Below, one piece after another: positions 52,529-60,364 of a stretch of 64,000 bases of DNA. The notes below the pieces were generated by a model, which saw nothing but the letters and a program-made list of their open reading frames with translations, was not told where the DNA came from and ran no database searches. How positions within the stretch are numbered: the first letter of the stretch is position 1; the number at the start of each line of letters is the position of its first letter. Made by a program: the position numbers and the translations under genes. The stretch comes from Deinococcus psychrotolerans (GTDB lineage: Bacteria > Deinococcota > Deinococci > Deinococcales > Deinococcaceae): the NCBI RefSeq assembly GCF_003860465.1, contig NZ_CP034186.1, forward strand, positions 310,001 to 374,000, in the 5' to 3' direction.

Positions 52529-52802
52529 CGCGGGCATGAGTCCTGCCGCCGCCTGGGAACGAGCCAGCAACGAAGTGAAGTGTGGCCCTGAAACACGGAT
52601 TAAAGTCTGCCCCCGTTCAGCATTTATCAGTCTTGCAGAGCACGGACATATTCGTGGCTACACAGCAGGTGAGCCGAACAAGCCCCTCTCCAAAAACGCC
52701 AGCTATTGCCTGACCGGAGCGCTGCTTCTCCAAAAGGACCCCACGTTGATTGGAAAACGCAGCCTGCTCTGGCAGGAAATCCACCAACAAACGGCCTGCT
52801 GA
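52473..52802 (+). CDS. Hypothetical protein, DUF6979-like
   Basis: This 109-residue protein reads F-E-R-M-A-S-K-A-L-D-H-L-N-A-G-M-S-P-A-A, A-W-E-R-A, K-V-C-P-R-S-A-F-I-S-L-A-E-H-G and N-A-S-Y-C-L-T-G-A-L-L-L. The K-x-C-P-R-x-A-F box and spacing resemble the DUF6979 group. It overlaps the preceding gene and is probably co-expressed. Function unknown. Confidence 0.6.
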   Translation: MMRTPVFERMASKALDHLNAGMSPAAAWERASNEVKCGPETRIKVCPRSAFISLAEHGHIRGYTAGEPNKPLSKNASYCLTGALLLQKDPTLIGKRSLLWQEIHQQTAC

Positions 52803-52923
52803 AGGCTCTGGGCATCCGTGACGGTGACAGGGTGCTGGGTCATTTTTATTGCTCCTGTGGATTTTGACTTCTATTGAAATGATCTACCGCTGTCCAGCCC
52901 TGCTCGCTATCACGCAAACTGCG

Positions 52924-53892
52924 TCAGTCGATGGGCTTGAGGCCCGCCAGAATCTGTTCTCTCATCCCTTCTAAACGGGGCGGCAGGATGGTCTTCTCGC
53001 CCAGCGTCGCCGGGTCCTCGTCCACCCCAAAGCCGGGGCCATCGGTGGCGATCTCGAACAACACCCCTCCCGGCTCGCGGAAGTACAGGCTGCGGAAGTA
53101 ATAGCGGTCCACCTCCCCGCTGCTTTGCAGGCCGAAGTGGTTGAGATGCTCGTTCCAGGCGTGGTACTGCTGATCGTCGGGCGTGCGGAAGGCGACGTGA
53201 TGCACCCCGCCTGCGCCGGGCCGCGCCGGGGACAGATCGGGCCGGACGGCCACATGCAGCTCGGCGTGGGGACCGCCCGCACCCATCTCGTAGACATGCA
53301 CGGTGTGGGCGGGACTGGCCGGGTCAGGGTACTCGCGCACCGGGCGCAGATTCATGACCTGTTGCAGCGCGCGGTCCGTGTTCGCCAGGTTCTGGACGGT
53401 CATGGTGATCGGCCCCAGGCCGCGCAACTGGTGTTCGGCGGGGACCGGGCTGCTTTCCCAGGGCACCGGCGGGTCACCCGCCCCACCGTCCACCACCAGA
53501 GTGAGGCGCTGGCCTTCCGGGTCTTCAAAGTCCAGAGTGGGCCGCCCGTCGCGGTCGGTGACCTCGCCGTGCTGGATGCCCAGGCTCTCGAAACGCTCCT
53601 GCCAGTAGCGCAGGCTCAGCTCGTCCCGGACGCGCAGGGCGGTGCGGGTCACGCTGCGGCTGCCCTGGCCCTCGCGGCCCACCGGCCAGTCGAAAAAGGT
53701 CATGTCCGTGCCGGGGGTGCCCACCTTGTCGGCGTAAAACAGGTGGTAGGCGCTGACGTCATCCTGATTGACGCTGCGTTTGACCAAGCGCATGCCCAGG
53801 TCCTGGGTGTAAAAGCGTTTGTTCTCGCGAATGTCGGCGGACACGGCGGTCAGGTGATGGATGCCGGTCAACTGAAGATCACTGCTGGACAT
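52924..53892 (-). CDS. Ring-cleaving extradiol dioxygenase (VOC family, MhqO/PcpA-like)
   Basis: This 322-residue protein has two VOC modules. Metal ligands can be placed in I-H-H-L-T-A-V-S (~8-15), V-H-H-V-A-F-R-T (~217-224) and L-F-E-I-A-T-D-G (~274-281), the His-His-Glu set. [16 protein letters not shown] is the family's first-module box. ATG 53892 has AGGAG seven bases upstream. It likely opens hydroquinone-type rings as protection against quinones. Confidence 0.87.
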   Translation of the reverse strand: MSSSDLQLTGIHHLTAVSADIRENKRFYTQDLGMRLVKRSVNQDDVSAYHLFYADKVGTPGTDMTFFDWPVGREGQGSRSVTRTALRVRDELSLRYWQERFESLGIQHGEVTDRDGRPTLDFEDPEGQRLTLVVDGGAGDPPVPWESSPVPAEHQLRGLGPITMTVQNLANTDRALQQVMNLRPVREYPDPASPAHTVHVYEMGAGGPHAELHVAVRPDLSPARPGAGGVHHVAFRTPDDQQYHAWNEHLNHFGLQSSGEVDRYYFRSLYFREPGGVLFEIATDGPGFGVDEDPATLGEKTILPPRLEGMREQILAGLKPID

Positions 53893-54071
53893 AATCAGAC
53901 TCCTGGGAGGGGAAATGGGGGCAGATGAAATAGGGTTCCGGCGCGGCAGGGCCAAGCGTCCGTCCAGCGCGCCCGGTGGCCCATCAGGGATGAATTCAGA
54001 AGGAGGAGAGTGCGGTCAGCAACGTGCCTGGACGCTTGCAGGCTCCATACAGACACTCCGCACAAGAAACT

Positions 54072-55007
54072 TTACGACAGTGGCAGCCTGTCGGAATCGA
54101 ATTCCAGGTCGGCCCGATCCCAGTGGCCCAGCTCCGCCGCCGCCACGTAGGTGCTTTGCAGGAACTCCAGCAGCGCCGCGTCCGGATCCGCCGCCGTACG
54201 CACCGCCTCGTAGGGCAGGACGAATTCGCCCAAGTCCTCGTGGTAGTACGTTGCTGCTGGCCCCACCTGGGCCGTCCTGAAGCCGTCTGGCTCGGGGTAG
54301 GCGTACGCGTAAAAGGCCGCCTCGCCCAGCCCGGATCCCGGCCAGAAGCCCGCGCTGGATAGCTCGTGGGAATACGCCTCTTCCATCACCCAATCTGCGC
54401 AGTTGGGCGCGCCGCCTGGATGCTTGGGGGCCGTGCGTCCCGAGAAGCGGGTCACCGCCAGGTCAGCGGCCCCCCAGAAGTAATGCACCGGGCTGACCTT
54501 GCCCAGAAAGCGCGCCCGGAACACGCTGAAGACCCGGTGGATGCTGAGGAGCGCCCGCCAGTAGCGCTGGGCAGCCTCCGGGTCATACGCCGCGTGGGCG
54601 TGGTCCTCGGGAAACGGCGTGATGGGGTCAGGCAATTCAACCGGGGTAGGCCGGATCTCCACATTCAGGCCCAGCGTGTCCAGCGCCGACATCAGGGCTT
54701 CGTAGAACGTAGCGACACTCAGCCCTTCCAGCGCAAAGGAGCGTTCGTCGCCAGTGGCCGAGATAACCGCCAGATGATGGCGGCGGAAATCGAACTCGAT
54801 CTCGAAGGTGCCGTTTGGATGGTGCATCGGCCCGGTGGTCAGGCCGCGTGCGCCTGGGTACAGCGTGACGTGCCAGGAGTGGTTGTTCCAGGGGGTCAGC
54901 GCCAGCCGGATCTTGCCGACGATCTGGGTCCACAGGTGCAGGGTTTCCATGGTGTCCTGCCAGGGTGCCAGGGGCAGGGGCGGCCAGGCGTCGTGGGATG
55001 GGGTCAT
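54072..55007 (-). CDS. DUF5996-family protein
   Basis: This 311-residue protein has strong family features throughout: T-L-H-L-W-T-Q-I-V-G-K-I-R-L-A-L (~22-37), N-H-S-W-H-V-T-L-Y, F-R-A-R-F-L-G-K-V-S-P-V-H-Y-F-W-G, D-L-A-V-T-R-F-S-G-R, and E-A-Y-S-H-E. Function is unknown. The conserved His/Trp/Arg content suggests an enzyme. ATG 55007 has GGAGG four bases upstream; a longer upstream frame is rejected. Confidence 0.85.
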   Translation of the reverse strand: MTPSHDAWPPLPLAPWQDTMETLHLWTQIVGKIRLALTPWNNHSWHVTLYPGARGLTTGPMHHPNGTFEIEFDFRRHHLAVISATGDERSFALEGLSVATFYEALMSALDTLGLNVEIRPTPVELPDPITPFPEDHAHAAYDPEAAQRYWRALLSIHRVFSVFRARFLGKVSPVHYFWGAADLAVTRFSGRTAPKHPGGAPNCADWVMEEAYSHELSSAGFWPGSGLGEAAFYAYAYPEPDGFRTAQVGPAATYYHEDLGEFVLPYEAVRTAADPDAALLEFLQSTYVAAAELGHWDRADLEFDSDRLPLS

Positions 55008-55167
55008 GGGTCCTCCAGAAAATGGGTTCAGTGGGGCTGAGGAAGTCTTTTTTGGTGCGGCAATCTCGGTAGCGAGGATACGGCGCTCAGTGAAAGCGTG
55101 ATGTGTGCAGGTCAACCCAATGCGAATCAGGCCATGCTCCGCTGTGGGCGTCGCCAGGAGACCTTTT

Positions 55168-55701
55168 CTAGTTCTGTTCGGCCCCGTCGGCCCGCTGGCC
55201 CTCTTCCCGGTGGCCGTCTCCGCGCTGGTCGATGGAAGCCTGACCGCCGGGCTGGTCGCTCTTCCAGCCAATCTTGGCGTGCGTGCCGTCGCAAAAGGGC
55301 TTGTGGCTGCTCGCGCCGCAGCGGCACAGCGCCGCCCGCACTTCCCGCACCTCACCTTCGGGGGTCTGAATCACGAGGTCACCCCGCAGGGTCAGCGGCC
55401 CGTCCTTCACTGGCGTCAGCGTGGTGGGCACAGCGGGAGCTTCCGGGGGTCCGCCGTGCAGGGCATAGTGCAGAGCGCCGGTGGGGCAGGTTCGCACGAT
55501 CTCGGCCACACGCTCGGCAGACGCCTCATTTTCCAGTTGAATCCAGGGGCGCTCCTTTGGGCGGAACACATCGGGCAGACCGCGCACGCAATTGGCAACG
55601 TGGGTGCAGCGCGGAGGATCGTAGGATACGGAGATCCCGTCGCTCGCGTAGGTCTTGCCGCGCAGCAGATCCTCACCGATCGGTTCATGGTGCTGGGTCA
55701 T
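55168..55701 (-). CDS. Ferredoxin-like/CDGSH iron-sulfur protein
   Basis: This 177-residue protein has two iron-sulfur modules. The first is a divergent Fer4_19-type domain (Y-D-P-P-R-C-T-H-V-A-N-C-V, then R-T-C-P-T-G-A-L). The second is a CDGSH domain (C-R-C-G-A-S-S-H-K-P-F-C-D-G-T-H, ~125-140) that binds a [2Fe-2S] cluster through three Cys and one His. The C-terminal ~30 residues are polar. This fusion is known in bacteria as a small redox or iron-handling protein. Confidence 0.85.
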   Translation of the reverse strand: MTQHHEPIGEDLLRGKTYASDGISVSYDPPRCTHVANCVRGLPDVFRPKERPWIQLENEASAERVAEIVRTCPTGALHYALHGGPPEAPAVPTTLTPVKDGPLTLRGDLVIQTPEGEVREVRAALCRCGASSHKPFCDGTHAKIGWKSDQPGGQASIDQRGDGHREEGQRADGAEQN

Positions 55702-55862
55702 GGTTCAGTTTAGGGCACGGGCCGTCAGGGTAAGGAAAAGTTAAGAGAAAGGGAAACCGCTCCTCTATCATCGTCTCTGTCCCCCAGCAGACATGCCTGG
55801 AGGAATGGCCCATTTCGCATACAGCGTTTCAGGTAGCAACTTGAAAAATATGGAGGCCAGTC

Positions 55863-56165
55863 ATGGCAGAGATGAGAAAAAACGAGGATCGGGAGCGCTA
55901 CGAGGTGGTGGTGGACGGTCAGGTGGCCGGGTTCGCCGAGTACCGTCTCGTTGGAGACGCCGTGATGCTACCCCACACGGAAATCAAGCCCGAGTATGAA
56001 GGCCAGGGCCTGGGCGGGCAGGTGGCCCGGTTCGCGCTGGACGACGTGCGGCAGATGGGCCGACTGGCGATTCCGATGTGTCCCTTTATTGCCAGTTACA
56101 TTCGGCAACATCCCGAGTACGTCGATCTGGTTCATCCGCAGCAACGCGGCATTTTTCATCTCTGA
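55863..56165 (+). CDS. GNAT-like N-acetyltransferase (YidJ/YjdJ type)
   Basis: This is a 100-residue protein. Y-E-V-V-V-D-G-Q-V-A-G-F-A-E-Y, then L-P-H-T-E-I, Y-E-G-Q-G-L-G-G-Q-V-A (acetyl-CoA loop, ~43-53) and C-P-F-I-A-S-Y-I-R-Q-H-P-E-Y match the small GNAT group. GGAGG lies six bases before ATG 55863. Substrate unknown. Confidence 0.85.
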   Translation: MAEMRKNEDRERYEVVVDGQVAGFAEYRLVGDAVMLPHTEIKPEYEGQGLGGQVARFALDDVRQMGRLAIPMCPFIASYIRQHPEYVDLVHPQQRGIFHL

Positions 56166-56207
56166 CCTGGCAGAGATCTCACGGCTTGAGAAGCGCTGTG
56201 CCGAACA

Positions 56208-56236
56208 TTGGCCGAGCATCAGATATCTGATAACTT
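56208..56236 (+). promoter_or_regulatory. Promoter with operator ATCAGATATCTGAT in its spacer (site 1)
   Basis: TTGGCC (56208-56213) and TAACTT (56231-56236) are 17 bases apart. The perfect palindrome ATCAGATATCTGAT (56218-56231) fills the spacer. ATG 56242 follows the -10 by five bases with no ribosome site, so a leaderless message is likely. Binding of a repressor here would block polymerase directly. Confidence 0.6.
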
Positions 56237-56241
56237 GATCT

Positions 56242-57159
56242 ATGCAGATTGCGCTTCTTGATCATGGCCATTGGCACCGGAGTATGTACGTTCAGGCGTT
56301 TGAGGCCGTTGGACAGCCCTTCCAGAATGGCGAGAATGCGCTGGAAGACAATCTGAAACGAGTTCTGGAGAGCGGCCCTGAACTGCTGGTCGTGCTGGGA
56401 ACTCCACAGGAAATGCTGCGCGAGGTGGGGCGCTGTATTGAAACTAGCGTACCGGTGGCCGCTGAAAAGCCAGTGGGCCGCAACGCCGCCGAACTGGAGC
56501 CACTGGCCGAACTGGCCCGGCAGCATGGAGCTTTCGTGACCGTGGCGCAGCCCCATCTGCTGGGGGAATTCTGGGACGTCTGCACGCCTGAGGCGGGAGG
56601 CCCCCTCTCGCACCTGCGCTTCCGGTTGGTGAACGGCTCGCCGGAGCGGTACGCGGCGCTGGGCGTTCCCTGGGTCATGCAAGCGAATGTGGCAGGAGGC
56701 GGCGTGCTGCGCAATCTGGGCATTCACGGGATCAGCGCCTTCCTGAAGGCCACCACCGGGGAAGTTCAGGTGCATTCCTGCGTGCTGAGCCGCCGTCTGT
56801 TCCAGATGGAGGTGGAGGAATACGCCGCCGTGACTCTGTCGGCAGGCGGCGTGATCGGACACATTGAAGTGGGGTACACCGCCGCCGTGGATGACGCCAG
56901 CGACTTTGAGCTGAGTGGACACCGCCGTGACCTCACCGTTAAGGATGATGGGCAGGCGCTGACCATCTTTGACCGCCGTGCAGGTCGGACTCGGGTGCAG
57001 CCCGTTCTGCCCCTGGCCCGCCGGTACGAGTTGTTTGCCGCCGCCAACGTGCAGGCCATTCAAACGGGCGGCCCGGCCCCCCATTCCCTGGACGATCATC
57101 TGGCCGCCATGCGCGTGATTGACGCGTGCTACGCCGCCGCCACCTGGATGGACGCATGA
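56242..57159 (+). CDS. Gfo/Idh/MocA-family dehydrogenase of the sialic-acid regulon
   Basis: This 305-residue protein has a shortened, unusual nucleotide-binding start (Q-I-A-L-L-D-H-G-H-W-H) without the normal GxGxxG. The family motif A-E-K-P-V-G-R-N follows near residue 75. The C-terminal domain includes G-G-G-V-L-R-N-L-G-I-H-G. It overlaps the next dehydrogenase by 4 bp and has the nan-type operator at its promoter. It probably acts on sialic acid or a derivative, such as 2,7-anhydro or keto forms; the reaction is inferred. Confidence 0.78.
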   Translation: MQIALLDHGHWHRSMYVQAFEAVGQPFQNGENALEDNLKRVLESGPELLVVLGTPQEMLREVGRCIETSVPVAAEKPVGRNAAELEPLAELARQHGAFVTVAQPHLLGEFWDVCTPEAGGPLSHLRFRLVNGSPERYAALGVPWVMQANVAGGGVLRNLGIHGISAFLKATTGEVQVHSCVLSRRLFQMEVEEYAAVTLSAGGVIGHIEVGYTAAVDDASDFELSGHRRDLTVKDDGQALTIFDRRAGRTRVQPVLPLARRYELFAAANVQAIQTGGPAPHSLDDHLAAMRVIDACYAAATWMDA

Positions 57160-58136
57160 GGGTGGGCATTCTCGGCGCGGGGTGGTGGGCCGATCAGCAC
57201 GCGCAGGCCCTCGCCACGCTGGACGGTTTCACGGTCACGGGCGTCAACAGCGGATCGCTGGAGACGGCCACCGCCTTCGCCGCACAATACGGGGGACGCG
57301 TTCATGCCGACGCCGGGGCCTTACTGGCCGCCCCGGATGTGGACGCCGTGCTGATTACCGCGCCGCACGAGTACCACGCCCCACTGGCCCTCCAAGCCAT
57401 TGCCAGCGGGAAGCCTGTTCTGCTGGAAAAACCTGTCGCCACCAATAACACAGACACCCATGCCGTTCTGAATGCCGCTCGTGACGCCGGAGTGACGTGT
57501 CTGGTGGGCTTTACCAGTCACTATTTCCCTGGATTCAGCCGGGCCAGGGAATTGATTGACAGTGGTGAACTGGGCCGCCCCCTCAGCGGACAGAGCGTCT
57601 TCCAGAAACGCTGGATGGAGGCCAACCGCCGCGACTGGCACCTGGATCGGGGGCGCGGCGGCGGAATGCTGCTGACCGCCGGCATCCACGCCCTGGACCG
57701 CCTGATGTGGTTGATGGACAAACCCGTGCAGTCGGTCAGCGCCGCTATGGGAACGCATATGCACGATCAGCAGGCCGACGATCTGTCCAGCATTTTCCTG
57801 CGGTTCCAGGGCGGCGGCGCGGGCATGGTGGGCAGCTACGGCTACGCGCAGGGCGGCCCCATCAACGCCACCACCATCCTGTGCGAGGGCGGCAGCTTGC
57901 GCGTCACGCCCGACAGTCTGGAGATCGGCCAGAACGACGGCTGGGAAGCGGTTTCATTAACCTTACCGGGCAACCTGACGCTTGCCGCTCTGGCGCAGGA
58001 GTGGGTGGAATTGCGTGCCTGGGCCGAACGGGGTCAGCTTCCCAGAGTTACACCGGAGTTTGCCGGTTCAGTGATGGATGTCGTCTTTGCCGCTGAGGAA
58101 TCCGCCGTCCAGGAGCGCGAGGTTTCGCTGGGATGA
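57156..58136 (+). CDS. Gfo/Idh/MocA-family dehydrogenase of the sialic-acid regulon
   Basis: This 326-residue protein has the Rossmann loop G-I-L-G-A-G-W-W-A near residue 4 and L-E-K-P-V-A-T-N near residue 91. A catalytic-region segment G-G-G-M-L-L-T-A-G-I-H-A-L-D-R-L-M-W follows. ATG 57156 overlaps the upstream stop (ATGA). The pair shares one promoter and ends at a strong terminator. Bacterial oxidoreductases of this family next to nan genes are known to handle anhydro-sialic acid, which is the best guess here. Confidence 0.82.
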   Translation: MRVGILGAGWWADQHAQALATLDGFTVTGVNSGSLETATAFAAQYGGRVHADAGALLAAPDVDAVLITAPHEYHAPLALQAIASGKPVLLEKPVATNNTDTHAVLNAARDAGVTCLVGFTSHYFPGFSRARELIDSGELGRPLSGQSVFQKRWMEANRRDWHLDRGRGGGMLLTAGIHALDRLMWLMDKPVQSVSAAMGTHMHDQQADDLSSIFLRFQGGGAGMVGSYGYAQGGPINATTILCEGGSLRVTPDSLEIGQNDGWEAVSLTLPGNLTLAALAQEWVELRAWAERGQLPRVTPEFAGSVMDVVFAAEESAVQEREVSLG

Positions 58137-58182
58137 ACGAAGCGGGGGCCAACTGGTGTAGCAGTTGGCCCCCGCTTCGTTC
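58135..58182. terminator. Bidirectional terminator with a perfect 21-bp stem
   Basis: The arms 58135-58155 and 58162-58182 are exact reverse complements (core GGGGGCCAACTG/CAGTTGGCCCCC) around the loop GTGTAG. The hairpin starts within the stop codon of the dehydrogenase and ends 6 bp before the stop of nanM, so it serves both convergent transcripts. It lacks a long T tract. Confidence 0.75.
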
Positions 58183-58188
58183 AGATGC

Positions 58189-59316
58189 TCAGTCCTTGAT
58201 CTCGATGCTGTCGCCCTTGAGCGAGATGGAGAAGACCTTGCTGCTGGCGTCGCCGCCCTTCAGCTCGCCGCCCACCAGAATGACCTCGTCGCCGCGCTGG
58301 ATGCTGATGCCCGAAGCCTGGGCCTGCGGCAACTGGCCGACCACGCTCCACTTATCGCCGCGCAGCGCGTAGATGTCGCTTTGCCAGGTCTTGGTCAGGC
58401 CCTGGTGGGCGTACTGCACGCCACTCTGAAACTTGACGGTGCTACCGGGGAAATTGGCTCCACCGGCCACCAGCAGCGCTCCTTGGCTGGAGCCGGTAAA
58501 GGCCGCGGCCACGCCTTCTTGCACCGCGCCGTTCGCCGCACTGGGCAAGTCGGGCAGCGTGCTCCAGGTCACGCCGCCGTCCTTCACGGTGGCGCGGCCC
58601 GCCTGAGCGGTACGCAGTCCGGGCTTCATCTCGCCGCTCACCACCGTCAGCGCGTCGCCCTGAAGGCTGACGGCGGCTCCGGCACGGCCAATGAAGGGCG
58701 CGGTGCCCAGCGACTGCCAGGTGTTGGTGGCGGGCGTGTAGCTCTGCACTTCTCGCCCGAAGAAATAATCCTGGGGGCGTCCGCTGAAGTACGCCAGGGC
58801 CACGGCGTCACTTCTGACCTTGTCAGTTCCGGCGGCGGCGATGTCCTCGAAGTACCCGTTAAAGATGTTGCGGTTGACGCCGCCGAACAGCAGGATGCGG
58901 TCACCCTGGGCCACCGCCGTGCCGCCGCCGATGTCCTGGGGAGCGCGGGTATTCAGTGCCTGCCAGGCGTTGCTCGCCGGATCGTAGGCGTAAACCTGAT
59001 TGAAGACTGAGGTGGTCGCCTCGGGCGTGGGTTTGCCCAGGCCGCCGAACACGTACAGTTTGCCGTTGACCACGGCGGCGGCGGCCTGATCGCGGGCTGC
59101 GCCGGGGAAGGCGGCCATTTCTGTCCAGCCCTTGGCGGTGTCCAAGAGGTTCAGAGCATAGAACTTCTGTCCTGCCGTGCCGAGTCCGGCGTAGAGGGTG
59201 TCGCCGATCATTCCGCCCACGCCGTTCTTGATTCCGGCGGGCAAATCGGGGTAGGTCTGGGTCTGTGCGGCGGCGGTGGTGATCAGCAGAGCGGCAAGCA
59301 GGGTCATAGTCCTCAT
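58189..59316 (-). CDS. nanM: Kelch-repeat N-acetylneuraminate epimerase (NanM-like)
   Basis: This 375-residue protein has a signal peptide (M-R-T-M-T-L-L-A-A-L-L-I, cleavage near AAA-QT). Six kelch blades of the pattern Y-x-F-G-G-L-G, L-L-F-G-G-V-N, L-L-V-A-G-G-A-N-F-P-G-S and L-V-G-G-E-L-K-G follow. The A-G-G-A-N-F-P-G-S blade and W-S-V-V-G-Q-L-P-Q-A-Q-A-S-G are typical of NanM, which interconverts alpha and beta sialic acid outside the cytoplasmic membrane. ATG 59316 has GGAGG four bases upstream. Its promoter carries the same operator as the neighbouring operons. Confidence 0.8.
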   Translation of the reverse strand: MRTMTLLAALLITTAAAQTQTYPDLPAGIKNGVGGMIGDTLYAGLGTAGQKFYALNLLDTAKGWTEMAAFPGAARDQAAAAVVNGKLYVFGGLGKPTPEATTSVFNQVYAYDPASNAWQALNTRAPQDIGGGTAVAQGDRILLFGGVNRNIFNGYFEDIAAAGTDKVRSDAVALAYFSGRPQDYFFGREVQSYTPATNTWQSLGTAPFIGRAGAAVSLQGDALTVVSGEMKPGLRTAQAGRATVKDGGVTWSTLPDLPSAANGAVQEGVAAAFTGSSQGALLVAGGANFPGSTVKFQSGVQYAHQGLTKTWQSDIYALRGDKWSVVGQLPQAQASGISIQRGDEVILVGGELKGGDASSKVFSISLKGDSIEIKD

Positions 59317-59371
59317 GGGGCCTCCAAAGAGAGAGCGGGTGGTGGAGCCATGCACCAAATTGGGATGCTCC

Positions 59372-59390
59372 TTAGATATCTGATATCTGA
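59372..59390. promoter_or_regulatory. Operator at the nanM promoter (site 2)
   Basis: TTAGATATCTGATATCTGA, two overlapping near-palindromes related to ATCAGATATCTGAT. It lies 15 bases downstream of the nanM -10 on the minus strand, over the start of the transcript. Confidence 0.65.
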
Positions 59391-59405
59391 CTTGTGGTGG
59401 TTTGA

Positions 59406-59435
59406 ACTGTACTTTGGATGAAGTGCGCCTGTCAA
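59406..59435 (-). promoter_or_regulatory. nanM promoter
   Basis: On the minus strand TTGACA (59430-59435) is followed after 18 bases by TACAGT (59406-59411). It is divergent from the regulator promoter 40 bp away. Confidence 0.6.
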
Positions 59436-59474
59436 GTAGGCGGTTCTCAAGGAATTGAGTGGGGGTACTGGTGG

Positions 59475-59504
59475 TTGACAGAACCATCACCGCTCACGTA
59501 AACT
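59475..59504 (+). promoter_or_regulatory. Promoter of the GntR regulator/transporter operon
   Basis: TTGACA (59475-59480), an 18-base spacer, then TAAACT (59499-59504). The operator at 59515 follows ten bases later, so the regulator most likely represses its own operon. Confidence 0.65.
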
Positions 59505-59514
59505 TCCCTCACCT

Positions 59515-59528
59515 ATCAGATATCTGAT
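59515..59528. promoter_or_regulatory. Operator ATCAGATATCTGAT at the regulator promoter (site 3)
   Basis: A perfect 14-bp palindrome identical to site 1 at 56218-56231. It is followed by TGTCAGATT, a further half-site-like sequence. It lies at the expected transcription start. Confidence 0.75.
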
Positions 59529-59579
59529 GTCAGATTCACTCCAGCACTGGAATGGCCTGGCGTCGCCCACAGGAGGTTT

Positions 59580-60311
59580 ATGGCTGCCCGAATCCCCGCT
59601 TACCGACAGGCCCAGACGTCAATCAAGCAGTACATCGAAGATCACCAGTTGCAACCTGGCGATCCATTGCCCCCCGAAGGCCAGCTTGCCAAGGACATGG
59701 GCATGAGCCGCCTCTCGCTGCGCGAGGGTGTCAAGACGCTGGAAGCGGTTGGGATTCTGGAGGCCCGGCAGGGCGAGGGCATTTACGTCAAGGCGTTTAC
59801 CTTCGACAGCATTTTCGAGAACCTGCCGTACTCATTGGCCAGCGACGGTCAGTCCCTGCGCGACTTGCTCCAGGTTCGCACCGCGTTGGAAGAAGGGCTG
59901 GTGGGCATGGTGGCCAGCCAGGCCAGCCCCGAACAGATTGCTGAGCTGGACATTCTGGCCCAGCAGATGGTGAAAAAAGCCTGCGATGGCCAGACCTTCG
60001 AGGACGAAGACCGCGAGTTTCACTTGACGCTGTATCGCCCGCTGAACAACCCCTTCCTCAACCGACTGGTCGAACTGTTCTGGGAAGTGTTCCGTCGCCT
60101 GCACGGCAGCGAGGGTGTGACCCACTGGAACCTGGAACAGACCGCTCAGGATCACGTCGCCATCGTCGAGGCGCTGCAGGCTGGCAAGGCAAGTCAACTC
60201 ACCAAGGCCATGCACAACCACTTTCGTCAGATCAAGCAGCGACTCGATCCCCAGACCTCAGCCGATCCCCAGACTCCAGATCAACCCGTACCTCAATCCA
60301 CCCACCCGTAA
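59580..60311 (+). CDS. GntR/FCD-family transcriptional regulator (NanR-like)
   Basis: This 243-residue protein has an N-terminal winged helix (P-P-E-G-Q-L-A-K-D-M-G-M-S-R-L-S-L-R-E-G, ~31-50, then G-I-L-E-A-R-Q-G-E-G-I-Y-V). An all-helical FCD domain (~85-225) has the metal/ligand residues D-R-E-F-H and D-H-V-A-I. This is the FadR-type layout shared with NanR. AGGAGG precedes ATG 59580. Its promoter and two others in the region carry the same palindrome, so it is the likely local repressor responding to sialic acid or a breakdown product. Confidence 0.85.
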   Translation: MAARIPAYRQAQTSIKQYIEDHQLQPGDPLPPEGQLAKDMGMSRLSLREGVKTLEAVGILEARQGEGIYVKAFTFDSIFENLPYSLASDGQSLRDLLQVRTALEEGLVGMVASQASPEQIAELDILAQQMVKKACDGQTFEDEDREFHLTLYRPLNNPFLNRLVELFWEVFRRLHGSEGVTHWNLEQTAQDHVAIVEALQAGKASQLTKAMHNHFRQIKQRLDPQTSADPQTPDQPVPQSTHP

Positions 60312-60364
60312 CACCCAATCCATCCACCGTCCCTTCGCCCCAGTTCACACGCAGGAGATCCACC

